DNA from: Pseudomonadota bacterium
Lineage (GTDB): Bacteria; Pseudomonadota; Alphaproteobacteria; Rhizobiales; Xanthobacteraceae
NCBI GenBank assembly: GCA_023386635.1
Contig: JAEWJH010000059.1
Location: forward strand, 1-60,799
Length of the DNA stretch: 60,799 nt
Direction of reading: 5' to 3'
Shown here: positions 46,139 through 58,300 of the stretch, piece after piece
Layout of the letters: each line of letters starts with the position of its first letter
How positions within the stretch are numbered: position 1 is the first letter of the stretch
Made by a program: the position numbers and the translations under genes
The notes under the pieces: model-generated
What the model saw: only the letters and a program-made list of their open reading frames with translations
The model's database searches: none
What the model was told of the DNA's origin: nothing

Positions 46139-47314
46139 ATGATCGCGCAGGGACATCAGCAAGCACATCAGCAGCACGGCTTCGGTGTCTACATCCACTG
46201 GCCGTTTTGCCTGTCGAAGTGCCCGTATTGCGACTTCAACAGCCATGTCCGTCACAGCGCGATCGATCAGCCGCGCTATGTGCGCGCTTTCGCCGCCGAG
46301 ATCGCCGCGACCGCCGCGCGCGCGCCGAATCGCACCGTGTCATCGATCTTCTTCGGCGGCGGCACGCCGTCGCTGATGCAGCCGGACACGATCGGCGGCG
46401 TGCTCGACGCCATCGCCAAGCACTGGACCATCGCACCCGACGCCGAGATCACGCTGGAAGCCAATCCGACCAGCGTCGAGGCGACACGGTTTCGTGGCTA
46501 TCGCTCGGCCGGCGTCAATCGCGTCTCGCTCGGCGTCCAGGCGCTCGACGATGTCTCGCTGAAAGCGCTCGGCCGTCTGCATTCGGCACGCGAAGCGCTC
46601 GATGCCATCGCCGTCGCCCGCGCGAATTTCGAGCGCTACTCGTTCGATCTCATTTACGCGCGGCCCGATCAGACACCGGCGCTGTGGGCTGGCGAACTGC
46701 GTCATGCCATCGCCGAAGCGGCCGAGCATCTCTCGCTCTATCAGCTCACCATCGAGCCCGGCACGCCGTTCGCCGCGCTGCATGCCGCCGGCAAGCTCAA
46801 GACGCCGGACGACGACACCGCGCGCGCGCTTTACGACGTGACGCAGGAGATCTGCGAAGCCGCCGGACTTCCCGCTTATGAAGTCTCCAATCATGCGCGG
46901 CCCGGCGCGGAGTCGCGGCACAATCTGATCTACTGGCGCATGCACGATTACGCCGGCATCGGCCCCGGCGCGCACGGCCGGCTGCAGATCGGCCAGAACC
47001 GTTTCGCCACCGCGACCGAGAAGCGGCCGGAGACCTGGCTGATGCGCGTCGAGGCGCTCGGCCACGGCGTCACGGTCAACGAACGTCTCACCGACGACGA
47101 ACAGGCCGACGAACTGCTGCTGATGGGCCTGCGGCTCAAGGAAGGCATCGACCCGCTGCGCTATCAACTGCTCGCCGGCCGTCCGCTCAATCCGCAGCGC
47201 GTATCGACGTTGCGCGCGCAGGGTGCGGTGGAAACCACTGCCAGCGGCTGGCTGCGCGTCACCAATGCCGGCTTCCCCGTGCTCGACGCCGTCGTCGCCG
47301 ATCTCGCGGCGTGA
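46139..47314 (+). CDS. hemW: Radical SAM heme chaperone HemW
   Basis: Heme-binding radical SAM protein that hands heme to respiratory enzymes. C24, C28 and C31 in FCLSKCPYCDF ligate the [4Fe-4S] cluster. FFGGGTPSLM is the glycine motif, and the C-terminal HemN-like domain follows (YEVSNHARPGAESRHNLIYW). With 391 residues it has the HemW length and lacks the longer N-terminus of the oxygen-independent coproporphyrinogen oxidase HemN. Confidence 0.92.
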   Translation: MIAQGHQQAHQQHGFGVYIHWPFCLSKCPYCDFNSHVRHSAIDQPRYVRAFAAEIAATAARAPNRTVSSIFFGGGTPSLMQPDTIGGVLDAIAKHWTIAPDAEITLEANPTSVEATRFRGYRSAGVNRVSLGVQALDDVSLKALGRLHSAREALDAIAVARANFERYSFDLIYARPDQTPALWAGELRHAIAEAAEHLSLYQLTIEPGTPFAALHAAGKLKTPDDDTARALYDVTQEICEAAGLPAYEVSNHARPGAESRHNLIYWRMHDYAGIGPGAHGRLQIGQNRFATATEKRPETWLMRVEALGHGVTVNERLTDDEQADELLLMGLRLKEGIDPLRYQLLAGRPLNPQRVSTLRAQGAVETTASGWLRVTNAGFPVLDAVVADLAA

Positions 47315-47340
47315 GCTGAGAGTTATCGCAACGAACCGCT

Positions 47341-47382
47341 GTCATTCCGGGGCGTCTGTTGTGCGCGCAGCGCAACAACAGC
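47341..47382. repeat. Intergenic palindrome between hemW and the LpoA-like gene
   Basis: GTCATTCCGGGGCG is followed by CTGTTG (47356-47361) and, 15 bases on, CAACAG (47377-47382), with GCGC pairs inside. The same GTCATTCCGGGGCG start is found at 60161. It lies between convergent genes. Confidence 0.6.
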
Positions 47383-47407
47383 GATTCACGCGACTTTCAG
47401 TCGCGCT

Positions 47408-48631
47408 TTACGTTCCCGGCGCGAAATTGCGCGGCGCCGGTGCGACCGCTTGCGCGCCGGACGGCGTCACGCGCAACACGGCAAGACCACGCTCGCTGGT
47501 GCCGTCGGTGCGGAAACGGAAAACGCCGTCGATGCCGGCGAAGCCGGAGGAATTGGTGAGCACCTGTTCGCTGAAGCGCTGCGTGCCCTGCGTCTTCACC
47601 AGCGCCGCGACCAGCGCCGCCGCATCGTAAGCGAGCGTCGCGGTGCGCGCCGGCTCGCTGCCGTAGCGCGCGCGATAGCGGTTGGCGAAATTGCGGAAGC
47701 CGGTGCCGTCCGGCGCGGCGAACCAGCCACCCGACATCGACGAACTCGTGAATACGCGCTGGTCGTCCCACAGGCCGGTGCCAAGCAGTTGCACGCGCTT
47801 GGTCACGCCGCTCGCGAGCAGCGTATTGACGATCTGCGGCGCGCCCTCGGCGCCGTCGGGAATGAAGATCGCATCGGCGCGCGACGCCTGCTGCGCGATG
47901 CGACGCGCGGCTTCCGCCATGCGCGCGGGATCGGACGGATAGCGTTCGAGCGCGACGACGCGACCGCCGCGCCGCGCCACCGCCTGCTGGAACGCCGCTT
48001 CGGCGACGCCGCCATAAGCATTGTCGGGAATGAGGGCGGCGAACGAGCGTTTGCCCTGCGACACCGCGTATTCGATGATGCGGTTGACGTCGGACTCCGG
48101 CAGGAAGCTCAAGAGATAGACGCCGCGCGACGCCACCGTCGTATCGGTGGAGAAGCCGATCACCGGCACGCCGCGCGCGCGCGCGACCTGCGCCGTCGCC
48201 GACACCGCCTGCGCGAACAGCGGACCGAGGATCAGTTCGGCGCCTTCCTCCAGCGCCTGCTGCGCCGCCTGCTGCGCGCCCTGCGGCGAGCCGCCGTCGT
48301 CCTTCACCAGGATCTGGATATTGGGATTGTTGAATTCGAGCAGCGCCATCTCGGCTGCGTTCTTCATCGACAGCGCGACGCTGCCGGCATTGCCCTGCGC
48401 CGACAGCGGCAGGATCAGCGCGACCTTGACGGTGCCGCTGCCGATCAGCGTGCCGGGTGGCGGCGCCGTCATCTGCTGTTGCGGCAGCGTCGGATTGTCG
48501 ACAGCTTCACCGGGGCTGTTGCGGCCGATCGAGCCGCAGCCGGCGAGCGTCAGCCCGGCCAGCGCGGCGAGGACCGCGCGGCGGCCCCACAGACCCGCGG
48601 AATTCCGGTTTTGACGCTGCGATAAAGCCAT
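47408..48631 (-). CDS. LpoA-like penicillin-binding protein activator lipoprotein
   Basis: Lipoprotein with a periplasmic binding protein fold, probably stimulating a peptidoglycan synthase. The signal peptide ends in the lipobox LAGC with C32; the rest (from about residue 65, VKVALILPLSAQGNAGS) matches Peripla_BP_6. Its place next to rsmI and yraN mirrors the E. coli lpoA-rsmI-yraN group, which supports the assignment. An amino-acid transporter binding protein is the alternative. Confidence 0.82.
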   Translation of the reverse strand: MALSQRQNRNSAGLWGRRAVLAALAGLTLAGCGSIGRNSPGEAVDNPTLPQQQMTAPPPGTLIGSGTVKVALILPLSAQGNAGSVALSMKNAAEMALLEFNNPNIQILVKDDGGSPQGAQQAAQQALEEGAELILGPLFAQAVSATAQVARARGVPVIGFSTDTTVASRGVYLLSFLPESDVNRIIEYAVSQGKRSFAALIPDNAYGGVAEAAFQQAVARRGGRVVALERYPSDPARMAEAARRIAQQASRADAIFIPDGAEGAPQIVNTLLASGVTKRVQLLGTGLWDDQRVFTSSSMSGGWFAAPDGTGFRNFANRYRARYGSEPARTATLAYDAAALVAALVKTQGTQRFSEQVLTNSSGFAGIDGVFRFRTDGTSERGLAVLRVTPSGAQAVAPAPRNFAPGT

Positions 48632-48823
48632 TCCGACACCCTTCAAGCCCGATCCCCCCACGGGCTGCCCCTCGTGATCTCCGAAGATCCTCAGGGCTCC
48701 CGTTTACAGCAAACGAGGATCGCTGAAAAACGTTAATTCCAGGAACCACATAGGACCGGGTCATGGCGGATAAGGGCGTGTGGGGGCGCTGACGCGCGGC
48801 ATTGGCCCGTCTATGGTGCGCTC

Positions 48824-49747
48824 ATGTCGAAAACCGGCTCGTCCTCCACCGTCAGCCCGGCGCGCACCTATCGCCTGCACGACCATACGGTGACCGCGCC
48901 CGCGCTCACCGGCGGGCTGCATCTCGTCGCGACCCCGATCGGCAATCTGCGCGACATCACGCTGCGCGCGCTGGAGACCCTGGCCGCCGCCGACGTGATC
49001 GCCTGCGAGGACACGCGCATCACGCGGCGTCTCGTCGACCATTACGGCATCGCGACGCCGCTGACGCCCTATCACGAGCACAATGCGCAGGAGGCGCGGC
49101 CCGCTTTGCTGCGACAGCTTGCCGACGGCCGCACCATCGCGCTGGTCTCGGACGCCGGCACGCCGCTCATTTCCGATCCCGGCTACAAGCTGGTGCGCGA
49201 GGCCTGCGCCGCCGGCCACACGGTCACCGCCGTTCCCGGTGCGTCGGCGGTCCTCACCGCGCTGTCGCTCGCGGCGCTGCCGACCGACCGCTTCCTGTTC
49301 GACGGCTTCCTGCCGCCGAAGCAGGCCGCGCGACAGAAGCGCGCGCAGGAGCTGGCGCGCATTCCCGCGACGATCGTGTTGTTCGAGACCGGCCCCCGCA
49401 TCGCCGACGCGCTCGCCGACCTCGCCACGGCGTTCGGAACGCGCGAGGCCGCGATCTGCCGCGAACTGACCAAGCTGCATGAAGAAATCCGCCGCGGCGA
49501 CCTTGCCGCACTGGCGCAAGCCTATGCCGACGGCGCGGAAACGCGCGGCGAGTTCGTCGTCGTCATCGCGCCGCCGGCCGATGAGGATGTCGCGAGCAGC
49601 GACGATGTGGACGCGTTGCTGAGTGCCGCGCTCGCGCGGCTGTCGGTGAAGGACGCGGTGGCGGAAGTCGCGACCGCCACCGGACAGAAGCGCCGCGAGA
49701 TCTATCAACGCGCGCTCGAACTCACCAGGGCGAGCGGCGACGCATGA
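48824..49747 (+). CDS. rsmI: 16S rRNA (cytidine1402-2'-O)-methyltransferase
   Basis: Methylates C1402 in the ribosomal P-site. The 307 residues carry GGLHLVATPIGNLRDITLRAL, ACEDTRITRRLVDHYGI and SDAGTPLISDPGYKLVREA, all family marks. The first 24 residues are an extension. Its end overlaps the yraN start by four bases (ATGA). It is divergent from the LpoA-like gene. Confidence 0.96.
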   Translation: MSKTGSSSTVSPARTYRLHDHTVTAPALTGGLHLVATPIGNLRDITLRALETLAAADVIACEDTRITRRLVDHYGIATPLTPYHEHNAQEARPALLRQLADGRTIALVSDAGTPLISDPGYKLVREACAAGHTVTAVPGASAVLTALSLAALPTDRFLFDGFLPPKQAARQKRAQELARIPATIVLFETGPRIADALADLATAFGTREAAICRELTKLHEEIRRGDLAALAQAYADGAETRGEFVVVIAPPADEDVASSDDVDALLSAALARLSVKDAVAEVATATGQKRREIYQRALELTRASGDA

Positions 49748-50211
49748 GCCGCACGCCTAAACCCGGCGACATTCCGCGCGCGACGATCGCGCGCGGCACG
49801 ATCCGCGAGCAGATGGACACGCCGCCACCACCGGCGAAAGCAGCGCCACGCCCGGAGCGTGTCGCCGCATTCCACACCGGATTGTCCGCCGAAAGCCGCG
49901 CCGCCGCCTGGCTGATCGCCAAGGGCTTTCGCATTCTCGCGCGGCGCTGGCGCTCGCCGGCCGGCGAGATCGATATCATCGCAAGGCGGCGGCATCTGCT
50001 GATCTTCGTCGAGGTGAAGGCGCGCGACACGCTGGACCACGCCGCGGAATCGGTGACGCCGCAGCAGCGCCAGCGCATCGCCGCCGCGGCGGAAATATGG
50101 CTGTCGCAACACGACGTCAGCGCCATCACCGATATTCGTCTTGACGCCATGCTGATCGCGCCAGGCAAGCTGCCGCAGCATATCCCCGCTGCGTTTGATG
50201 CAGACGGATAG
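49744..50211 (+). CDS. YraN/UPF0102 family nuclease-like protein
   Basis: A 155-residue protein with a PD-(D/E)XK-like core: SPAGEIDIIARRRHLLIFVEVKAR holds the D, E and K residues of the putative active site (written here in part, residues about 75-98). The first 50 residues are Pro/Ala-rich and variable. Function unknown, perhaps DNA recombination or repair. Coupled to rsmI by an ATGA overlap. Confidence 0.88.
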   Translation: MSRTPKPGDIPRATIARGTIREQMDTPPPPAKAAPRPERVAAFHTGLSAESRAAAWLIAKGFRILARRWRSPAGEIDIIARRRHLLIFVEVKARDTLDHAAESVTPQQRQRIAAAAEIWLSQHDVSAITDIRLDAMLIAPGKLPQHIPAAFDADG

Positions 50212-50275
50212 CTGGCGACAGCGATAAAGTTAGCGTAAGCAGAACCTCCCTTTTCGTCATGCCTGGATAGCCGTC

Positions 50276-51220
50276 ATGAGCCTGAACATCGCCGTGCAGA
50301 TGGACCCGATCGAGCGCATCAAGATCGCCGGCGATTCGACATTTGCCTTGCTGCTCGAAGCGCAGCAACGCGGCCACAAGCTCTCCTATTATCCGCCCGA
50401 TCGCATGGCGCTCACCGGCAACCGCGTCTATGTCGGCGCCCAGAGTCTGACGGTGAAGGACGTGCAGGGCGAGCATGCCGTGCTCGGCGAACAGAAGCGC
50501 GTCGAGGCGACGAGCTTCGACGTGATCCTGCTGCGGCAGGACCCGCCGTTCGATCTCGCTTACATCTCGACCACGCACATGCTCGAGCGCGTGCATCCCA
50601 AGACCCTGGTGGTCAACGATCCGGCCGAGGTGCGCAACGCGCCGGAAAAAGTCTTCGTGATGCAGTTTCCGCAATTGATGCCGCCGACGCTCATCACGCG
50701 CGATCTCGGCGAGATCAAGGAGTTCCGCAAGCAGTACGGCGACATCGTCATGAAGCCGCTCTACGGCAAGGGCGGCGAAGCAGTGTTCCGCCTGCAGGCC
50801 GACGATCTCAATTTCGGCTCGCTCTACGATCTGTTCTCAGTGACGTTCCGCGAGCCGTGGGTGGTGCAGCAATTCCTCCCCGCCGTGCGCCATGGCGACA
50901 AGCGCATCATCCTGGTGGACGGCGAATTCGCCGGCGCTGTGAACCGCGTGCCGGCGGCGGACGATCTGCGCTCCAATCTCGCGCGCGGCGGTTCGGCGAA
51001 GGAAGCCGATCTGACGCCGCGCGAGCGCGAGATCTGCGAGACCATCGGCCCCGCTTTGCGCGAGCGCGGGCTGATCTTCGTCGGCATCGACGTAATCGGC
51101 GACTATCTCACCGAGATCAACGTCACCTCGCCGACCGGCGTGCGCGCCATCAAGAAGCTCGGCGGCCCCGATACGGCGGCGATGATCTGGGATGTGATCG
51201 AGAAGAAGCGAGCGCGCTGA
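50276..51220 (+). CDS. gshB: Glutathione synthetase
   Basis: ATP-grasp ligase that adds glycine to gamma-glutamylcysteine. The 314 residues start MSLNIAVQMDPIERIKIAGD and include LRQDPPFDLAYISTTHMLE, MKPLYGKGGEAVFRL and the C-terminal EINVTSPTGVRAIK, the metal- and ATP-binding site. It lies 64 bp downstream of yraN on the same strand, again as found in relatives. Confidence 0.97.
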   Translation: MSLNIAVQMDPIERIKIAGDSTFALLLEAQQRGHKLSYYPPDRMALTGNRVYVGAQSLTVKDVQGEHAVLGEQKRVEATSFDVILLRQDPPFDLAYISTTHMLERVHPKTLVVNDPAEVRNAPEKVFVMQFPQLMPPTLITRDLGEIKEFRKQYGDIVMKPLYGKGGEAVFRLQADDLNFGSLYDLFSVTFREPWVVQQFLPAVRHGDKRIILVDGEFAGAVNRVPAADDLRSNLARGGSAKEADLTPREREICETIGPALRERGLIFVGIDVIGDYLTEINVTSPTGVRAIKKLGGPDTAAMIWDVIEKKRAR

Positions 51221-51401
51221 AAGCCGCGTCGGCCTGAAAACCTGATCCCATAGCTCTTGTTTATTCCGGGAACTATGTTCATGGATTGTTCTTGCGCGTC
51301 CTGGGGTTGTACCCTAGGATCGCCGCCGGGACAGAGGCTGTGATCCGCCGAACCGCAAGGGCATCGGCGCACACAGCGGGCGACGGGCATCCGGGATCAT
51401 C

Positions 51402-52940
51402 ATGGTCCAGCGCGTATCCACCGTGGCGTTCGAGGGCATCGAGGCCCGCGCCGTCGACGTGCAGGTCCAGGTCGCGCCCGGCCTGCCCGCCTTCGCCATT
51501 GTCGGCCTGCCCGACAAGGCGGTGAGCGAGGCGCGCGAGCGCGTCCGCGCGGCGCTGATCGCCTCGGGTCTGGCTTTGCCGGCGCGCCGAATCACCATCA
51601 ATCTCGCACCGGCCGATCTGCCGAAGGAAGGCAGCCACTACGATTTGCCGATCGCGCTCGGCCTGATGGCCGCGATCGGCGCGCTGCCGCCCGACGCGCT
51701 CGCGGGTTTCACCGTGCTCGGCGAACTCGGCCTCGACGGATCGATCGCACCGGTCGCCGGCGTGCTGCCGGCCGCGATCGGCGCCAATGCGCGCGGCGAA
51801 GGCCTGATCTGCCCCGCGGCCGGCGGCGGCGAGGCCGCGTGGGCGAGCCCGGATATCGAGATCGTCGCCGCCGCATCGCTCATCCAGATCGCCAATCATT
51901 TCAAGCGCACGCAACTCCTCGCGCGGCCGCAGCCGAAAATCCGCGAGCGCGACGCGACGCTGCTCGACCTCGCCGATATCAAGGGACAGGAGAGCGCCAA
52001 GCGCGCGCTCGAGATCGCCGCGGCCGGCGGCCATAACCTGTTGATGTGCGGACCGCCCGGTGCGGGCAAATCGATGCTGGCCGCGCGGCTGCCCTCGATC
52101 CTCCCGCCGCTGTCGCCGGAGGAATTGCTGGAAGTCTCGATGATCGCCTCGGTCGCCGGCACGCTGGAGGACGGCGCGCTGACGAGCCAGCGGCCGTTCC
52201 GCGCGCCGCATCATTCCGCGTCGATGCCGGCGCTGGTCGGCGGCGGCTTGCGCGCGCGGCCGGGCGAAGTCTCGCTCGCGCATCACGGCGTGCTGTTCCT
52301 CGACGAGTTTCCGGAGTTCTCGCCGCAGACGCTCGACTCGCTGCGTCAGCCGCTGGAGAGCGGCGACGTCGCCATCGCGCGCGCCAATCATCGCGTCACC
52401 TATCCGGCGCGCTTCATGCTGGTGGCGGCGATGAATCCGTGCCGCTGCGGCCACGCCAGCGATCCCGGTTACGCCTGCAAGCGCGGCCCCAATCTGCGCT
52501 GCGCCGCCGATTATCAGGCGCGGCTGTCCGGTCCGTTGCTCGACCGCATCGACCTGCACATCGACGTGCCGCCGGTGACCGCCGCCGACCTGTTGCTGCC
52601 GGCGCCGACCGAAGGCAGCCGCGAGGTCGCCGCGCGCGTCGCCCGCGCCCGCGACATTCAGGCGGAGCGTTACGCCGCGCTCAACCTTGCCGGCGTACGC
52701 ACCAATGCGCAGGCCCAGGGGTCGGTGCTGGAGCAGGTGGTCCATGCCGACGCTGCCGGCATGACCCTGTTGCGCGATGCCGCCGACGCCATGCGACTCT
52801 CGGCGCGCAGCTATCACCGCGTGCTGCGGGTGGCGCGCACCCTCGCCGATCTCGACGGCGCCGACGCGGTCGGCCGTGTGCATCTCGCGGAAGCGCTGTC
52901 CTATCGCACCCGCACCGACGATCTGCGCCGCGCGGCCTGA
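51402..52940 (+). CDS. comM: YifB/ComM-family Mg-chelatase-like AAA+ ATPase
   Basis: AAA+ helicase that in naturally competent bacteria promotes branch migration during transformation. The 512 residues contain the N-terminal LonP-like/ChlI domain (VDVQVQVAPGLPAFAIVGLP), Walker A GPPGAGKSMLA (near 220), Walker B VLFLDEFPEF and the MNPCRCGHASDPGYAC zinc-like motif. Competence here is not shown; the family is widespread outside competent species. Confidence 0.92.
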   Translation: MVQRVSTVAFEGIEARAVDVQVQVAPGLPAFAIVGLPDKAVSEARERVRAALIASGLALPARRITINLAPADLPKEGSHYDLPIALGLMAAIGALPPDALAGFTVLGELGLDGSIAPVAGVLPAAIGANARGEGLICPAAGGGEAAWASPDIEIVAAASLIQIANHFKRTQLLARPQPKIRERDATLLDLADIKGQESAKRALEIAAAGGHNLLMCGPPGAGKSMLAARLPSILPPLSPEELLEVSMIASVAGTLEDGALTSQRPFRAPHHSASMPALVGGGLRARPGEVSLAHHGVLFLDEFPEFSPQTLDSLRQPLESGDVAIARANHRVTYPARFMLVAAMNPCRCGHASDPGYACKRGPNLRCAADYQARLSGPLLDRIDLHIDVPPVTAADLLLPAPTEGSREVAARVARARDIQAERYAALNLAGVRTNAQAQGSVLEQVVHADAAGMTLLRDAADAMRLSARSYHRVLRVARTLADLDGADAVGRVHLAEALSYRTRTDDLRRAA

Positions 52941-52942
52941 GG

Positions 52943-52970
52943 CCGGCCGGTTCCTCCGGAGACCGGCCGG
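52943..52970 (+). terminator. Hairpin after comM
   Basis: CCGGCCGGT (52943-52951) pairs with ACCGGCCGG (52962-52970) around a 10-base loop. It starts two bases after the comM stop but lacks a T run, so it is only a possible terminator. Confidence 0.4.
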
Positions 52971-53107
52971 GTTCCACCTTTACCGACCCTTAACCATAAG
53001 AGATGCACCGTGCAGAACGCGGTGCGCGTGGCGTCGGTGCGAAACGTCCGGGCGGACAGCCGCTCCGCTTTTCCGGAACATTTTTGAGAGCGGTTCTCGA
53101 GGCCACC

Positions 53108-53587
53108 ATGCTGCCTTTGCATCGCGCCGCCTTTCCCGCGTTGCTTGCCCTCGCCGGCATCCTTACGGTCCTGGCCGGCTCCATGCTCTGGCCGGCCACC
53201 ACCGCGTCCTGCTTCCGATCCGGCGCCGCGCAATACCAGATCACCAAAGCCGCCCAGCCGACCTATACGGTGCGCTTCGTCGCCGACGAGACCGCCGATT
53301 TCAATCTCCAGCTTGTCGAAACGCCGGACACCGCCGACGTGGTGCTAATGGATGAAGGCGCCGCGCAGCCATGCTCGGCGATCCCCACCCAGACCATCCG
53401 TGTCGATGCCGCCGATGCCGCGCCGTCAACGGCCGACGTTACCGTGCATCTGTCGTCCGCGCCCGACGCGCACAAACTCTATGTTCGCTCCGTCGCCTTC
53501 ACGCGGGAGGAAGCGGCGGCCTTGATCGCGGTGCTCTGGCGTCAGCAGCACGGCACACATCGCCAGGCGCTGGCGCAGCGGCATTGA
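53108..53587 (+). CDS. Small exported protein of unknown function
   Basis: A 159-residue protein with a hydrophobic N-terminus (FPALLALAGILTVLAGSMLW), either a signal peptide or a single anchor, and a beta-rich exported part. Cysteines occur in TASCFRSG and AQPCSAIP. I do not recognise a family. The ATG at 53108 puts the hydrophobic segment at residues 9-28; upstream codons in frame are basic and lack support. The histidine kinase gene begins 103 bp downstream. Confidence 0.7.
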   Translation: MLPLHRAAFPALLALAGILTVLAGSMLWPATTASCFRSGAAQYQITKAAQPTYTVRFVADETADFNLQLVETPDTADVVLMDEGAAQPCSAIPTQTIRVDAADAAPSTADVTVHLSSAPDAHKLYVRSVAFTREEAAALIAVLWRQQHGTHRQALAQRH

Positions 53588-53690
53588 TCGTTTAACCCGC
53601 TGTTCACCATAACTGCGCGGCGCGCGTAGCCGGAACGAAATCGCAACAATCGCGGCAGCATGGTCACTCCCGGGTTAAGACCGCGGGTTT

Positions 53691-55904
<2,214 letters not shown>

Positions 55905-56029
55905 GCATCCCTCACCACATTGTTTTCGCGCGCCAATCAGACCATGGTGCAGTTCCCGGATTGGCCGGGAACCCTGAGCGAGCCGGTTTCGGACCGGTTT
56001 CAGGACCGATAACGACTGACGACATCTCT

Positions 56030-56947
56030 ATGACCGATCGCGACTCGCCGCTTCCCGGACCACGGCATCCCGGCCTGCTGTCCACTTTGCAGGCCTATGG
56101 CGGGCTGCAGGTCGCGCCGGCGCGTGCGTTCCGCCGCCACGAGAGCCTCGGCCGCATCGGCCCGCTCGAGGTGCGGCTGGCGCAGAGCGCCGCCGAGGTG
56201 CGCCAGGCGCAGAAGCTGCGCTACCGGGTATTCTACAAGGAAGGCAATGCGATTCCCGATCCGGCGCGGCTGCTGGCGCGACGCGACGTCGATGCCTTCG
56301 ATGCGATCTGCGATCATCTGCTGGTGATCGATCACAGCGTCACGCAAAACGGCGCCGGCAGCGCGCCGGCGGTGGTCGGGACCTATCGCCTGCTGCGCCA
56401 GGAAGTGGCGGAGGATTTCGGCGGCTTCTACACCGCATCGGAGTTCGACATCAGCGGCTTGCTGGCGCGCCACGCCGACCTGAAATTCCTGGAGCTCGGC
56501 CGCTCCTGCGTGCTCGCGCCCTATCGCAACAAGCGCACCGTCGAACTTCTGTGGGCCGGCATCTGGAACTATGTGCGCATGAGCGAGCTCGACGTGATGT
56601 TCGGCTGCGCCAGCCTCGAGGGCACGGATCCGCGGAAGCTCGCGCAGTCGCTGTCGTTCCTGCACCACTATGCGCGCGCGCCCGACGAGTGGCGCGCCTC
56701 GGCGCTGCCCGAGCGCTATGTGGACATGAACATGCTGTCGAAGGAATCGATCGATCCGAAGACGGCGCTGCGCGCGCTGCCGCCGCTGATCAAGGGCTAT
56801 CTGCGGCTCGGCTGCTATATCGGCGACGGCGCGGTGATCGATCACCAGTTCGGCACCACCGACGTGCTGATCATGCTGCCGGTGTCCGCGCTCAACGAGC
56901 GCTACATCCAGCACTTCGGTGCCGAGGGCGAACGCCACGCGGCGTAG
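56030..56947 (+). CDS. olsB: OlsB-like ornithine N-acyltransferase (GNAT family)
   Basis: Probably makes lyso-ornithine lipid by acylating ornithine from acyl-ACP. The 305 residues show RLAQSAAEVRQAQKLRYRVF, the CDHLLVID strand, and the LELGRSCVLAPYRNKRTVEL acyltransferase motif. The ATG at 56030 begins MTDRDSPLPGPRH; an upstream ATG (55961) would add 23 residues. No olsA is adjacent. Its TAG abuts the coaA stop with no gap. Confidence 0.82.
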   Translation: MTDRDSPLPGPRHPGLLSTLQAYGGLQVAPARAFRRHESLGRIGPLEVRLAQSAAEVRQAQKLRYRVFYKEGNAIPDPARLLARRDVDAFDAICDHLLVIDHSVTQNGAGSAPAVVGTYRLLRQEVAEDFGGFYTASEFDISGLLARHADLKFLELGRSCVLAPYRNKRTVELLWAGIWNYVRMSELDVMFGCASLEGTDPRKLAQSLSFLHHYARAPDEWRASALPERYVDMNMLSKESIDPKTALRALPPLIKGYLRLGCYIGDGAVIDHQFGTTDVLIMLPVSALNERYIQHFGAEGERHAA

Positions 56948-57901
56948 TTACAGCCGGCGCAGCGAAACCTCGGCGACCTGATGGTTCGCCTGCTTCTTGA
57001 GGATGAGATCGGCGCGCTGCCGCGTCGGCACGATGTTCTCGTTGAGGTTGACGAGATTGATGCGCGACCAGATCGCGGTCGCAACATCGGTCGCTTCCTC
57101 GTCCGACAGATTCGAATAGCGGTGGAAGTAGGATTTCGGATCGCGGAACGCGGTGCCGCGCAGCGTCAGGAAGCGATTGACGTACCAGCCGCGCAGCACG
57201 TCCTCGTCGGCGTCGATATAGACCGAGAAGTCGAAGAAATCCGACACGAACGGGATTGCCTTGCCGTCTTTCGGCAGGCGGCCGGTCTGCAGCACGTTCA
57301 GGCCTTCGACGATGAGAATGTCCGGGCGGTCGACCTCCACCCACTGGTTCGGCACCACGTCGTAGACGAGATGCGAGTAGATGGGCGCGCGCACGGGGCG
57401 CCGGCCCGCCTTGACGTCGGTGAGGAACGTCAGCAGCGCCGGCAGATCGTAGCTTTCCGGAAAGCCCTTCTTCTCCATCAGACCTTCGCGGTCGAGCACC
57501 GCGTTGGGATAGAGAAAGCCGTCGGTGGTGATCAGATCGACCTTCGGCACGTTCGGCCAGCGCGCCAGCAGCGCCTGCAGCACGCGCGCCGTGGTCGATT
57601 TGCCGACCGCGACCGATCCCGCGACGCCGATGATGTACGGCATCTTGATGTCGACGGTCTTGAGGAAGCTCTGCTGCGCGCGGAATAGCCGCTGTGTCGC
57701 CGCCACATACATCGACAGCAACCGCGACAGCGGCAGATAAATCTCCTCGACCTCATTCATGTCGAGGCGGTCGTGCAGCGAGCGCAGCCGCTGCACTTCC
57801 TCGCCGGACAGCGTCATCGGCGCGCCGTCGCGCAGCGCGGCCCATTCAGCGCGCGAGAAACTGCGGTAAGGCGAAAGAACCGTGTCGGCGCGCTGTTCCA
57901 T
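56948..57901 (-). CDS. coaA: Pantothenate kinase (type I)
   Basis: First step of coenzyme A synthesis. The 317 residues hold the P-loop GVAGSVAVGKSTTARVLQAL, followed by VDLITTDGFLYPNAVL and the pantothenate-site VYIDADEDVLRGWYVNRF. The ATG at 57901 is the family start; the longer open frame overlaps hisE. hisE lies 17 bp upstream on the same strand, the rhizobial hisE-coaA order. Confidence 0.96.
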   Translation of the reverse strand: MEQRADTVLSPYRSFSRAEWAALRDGAPMTLSGEEVQRLRSLHDRLDMNEVEEIYLPLSRLLSMYVAATQRLFRAQQSFLKTVDIKMPYIIGVAGSVAVGKSTTARVLQALLARWPNVPKVDLITTDGFLYPNAVLDREGLMEKKGFPESYDLPALLTFLTDVKAGRRPVRAPIYSHLVYDVVPNQWVEVDRPDILIVEGLNVLQTGRLPKDGKAIPFVSDFFDFSVYIDADEDVLRGWYVNRFLTLRGTAFRDPKSYFHRYSNLSDEEATDVATAIWSRINLVNLNENIVPTRQRADLILKKQANHQVAEVSLRRL

Positions 57902-57918
57902 CGGCGTCGTCCGCGCGC

Positions 57919-58233
57919 TCAGCGGCGCGCGGCCTTTTCCTGCAGGCCGGACTGCGCCGTGCGCTTTTCCAGCACCGCTTCCACATCGGCGAGCGTCACG
58001 CCGCGCGCCTCCAGCACCACCAGCAGGTGATAGAGCAGATCGGCGGCTTCCGACGCGACGCGCTCCTTGTCCTCCTGCAGCGCGGCGAGCGCGGTCTCGA
58101 ACGCTTCCTCGTTCAGCTTCTTCGCGCAATGCGCGATGCCCTTGTCGAGCAGGCTGCGGGTATAGGACTGCTCGCCGCTCGCATGGGTGCGTTCGCGGAC
58201 CGTCCGTTCGAGATCGTGCAGCGTGAATGTCAT
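57919..58233 (-). CDS. hisE: Phosphoribosyl-ATP pyrophosphatase
   Basis: Second step of histidine synthesis, releasing pyrophosphate from phosphoribosyl-ATP. The 104 residues are an all-alpha MazG-like fold with KLNEEAFETALAAL and SEAADLLYHLLVVLEARG giving the metal-binding acids. It is a separate protein, not fused to HisI. The ATG at 58233 is the family start. Confidence 0.95.
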   Translation of the reverse strand: MTFTLHDLERTVRERTHASGEQSYTRSLLDKGIAHCAKKLNEEAFETALAALQEDKERVASEAADLLYHLLVVLEARGVTLADVEAVLEKRTAQSGLQEKAARR

Positions 58234-58300
58234 AACCGGCCTGTGGGCTGCTCTTAACACTTTCCGTCCGGAGACGGGAGTCGGTGCTTTCCGGGAATCG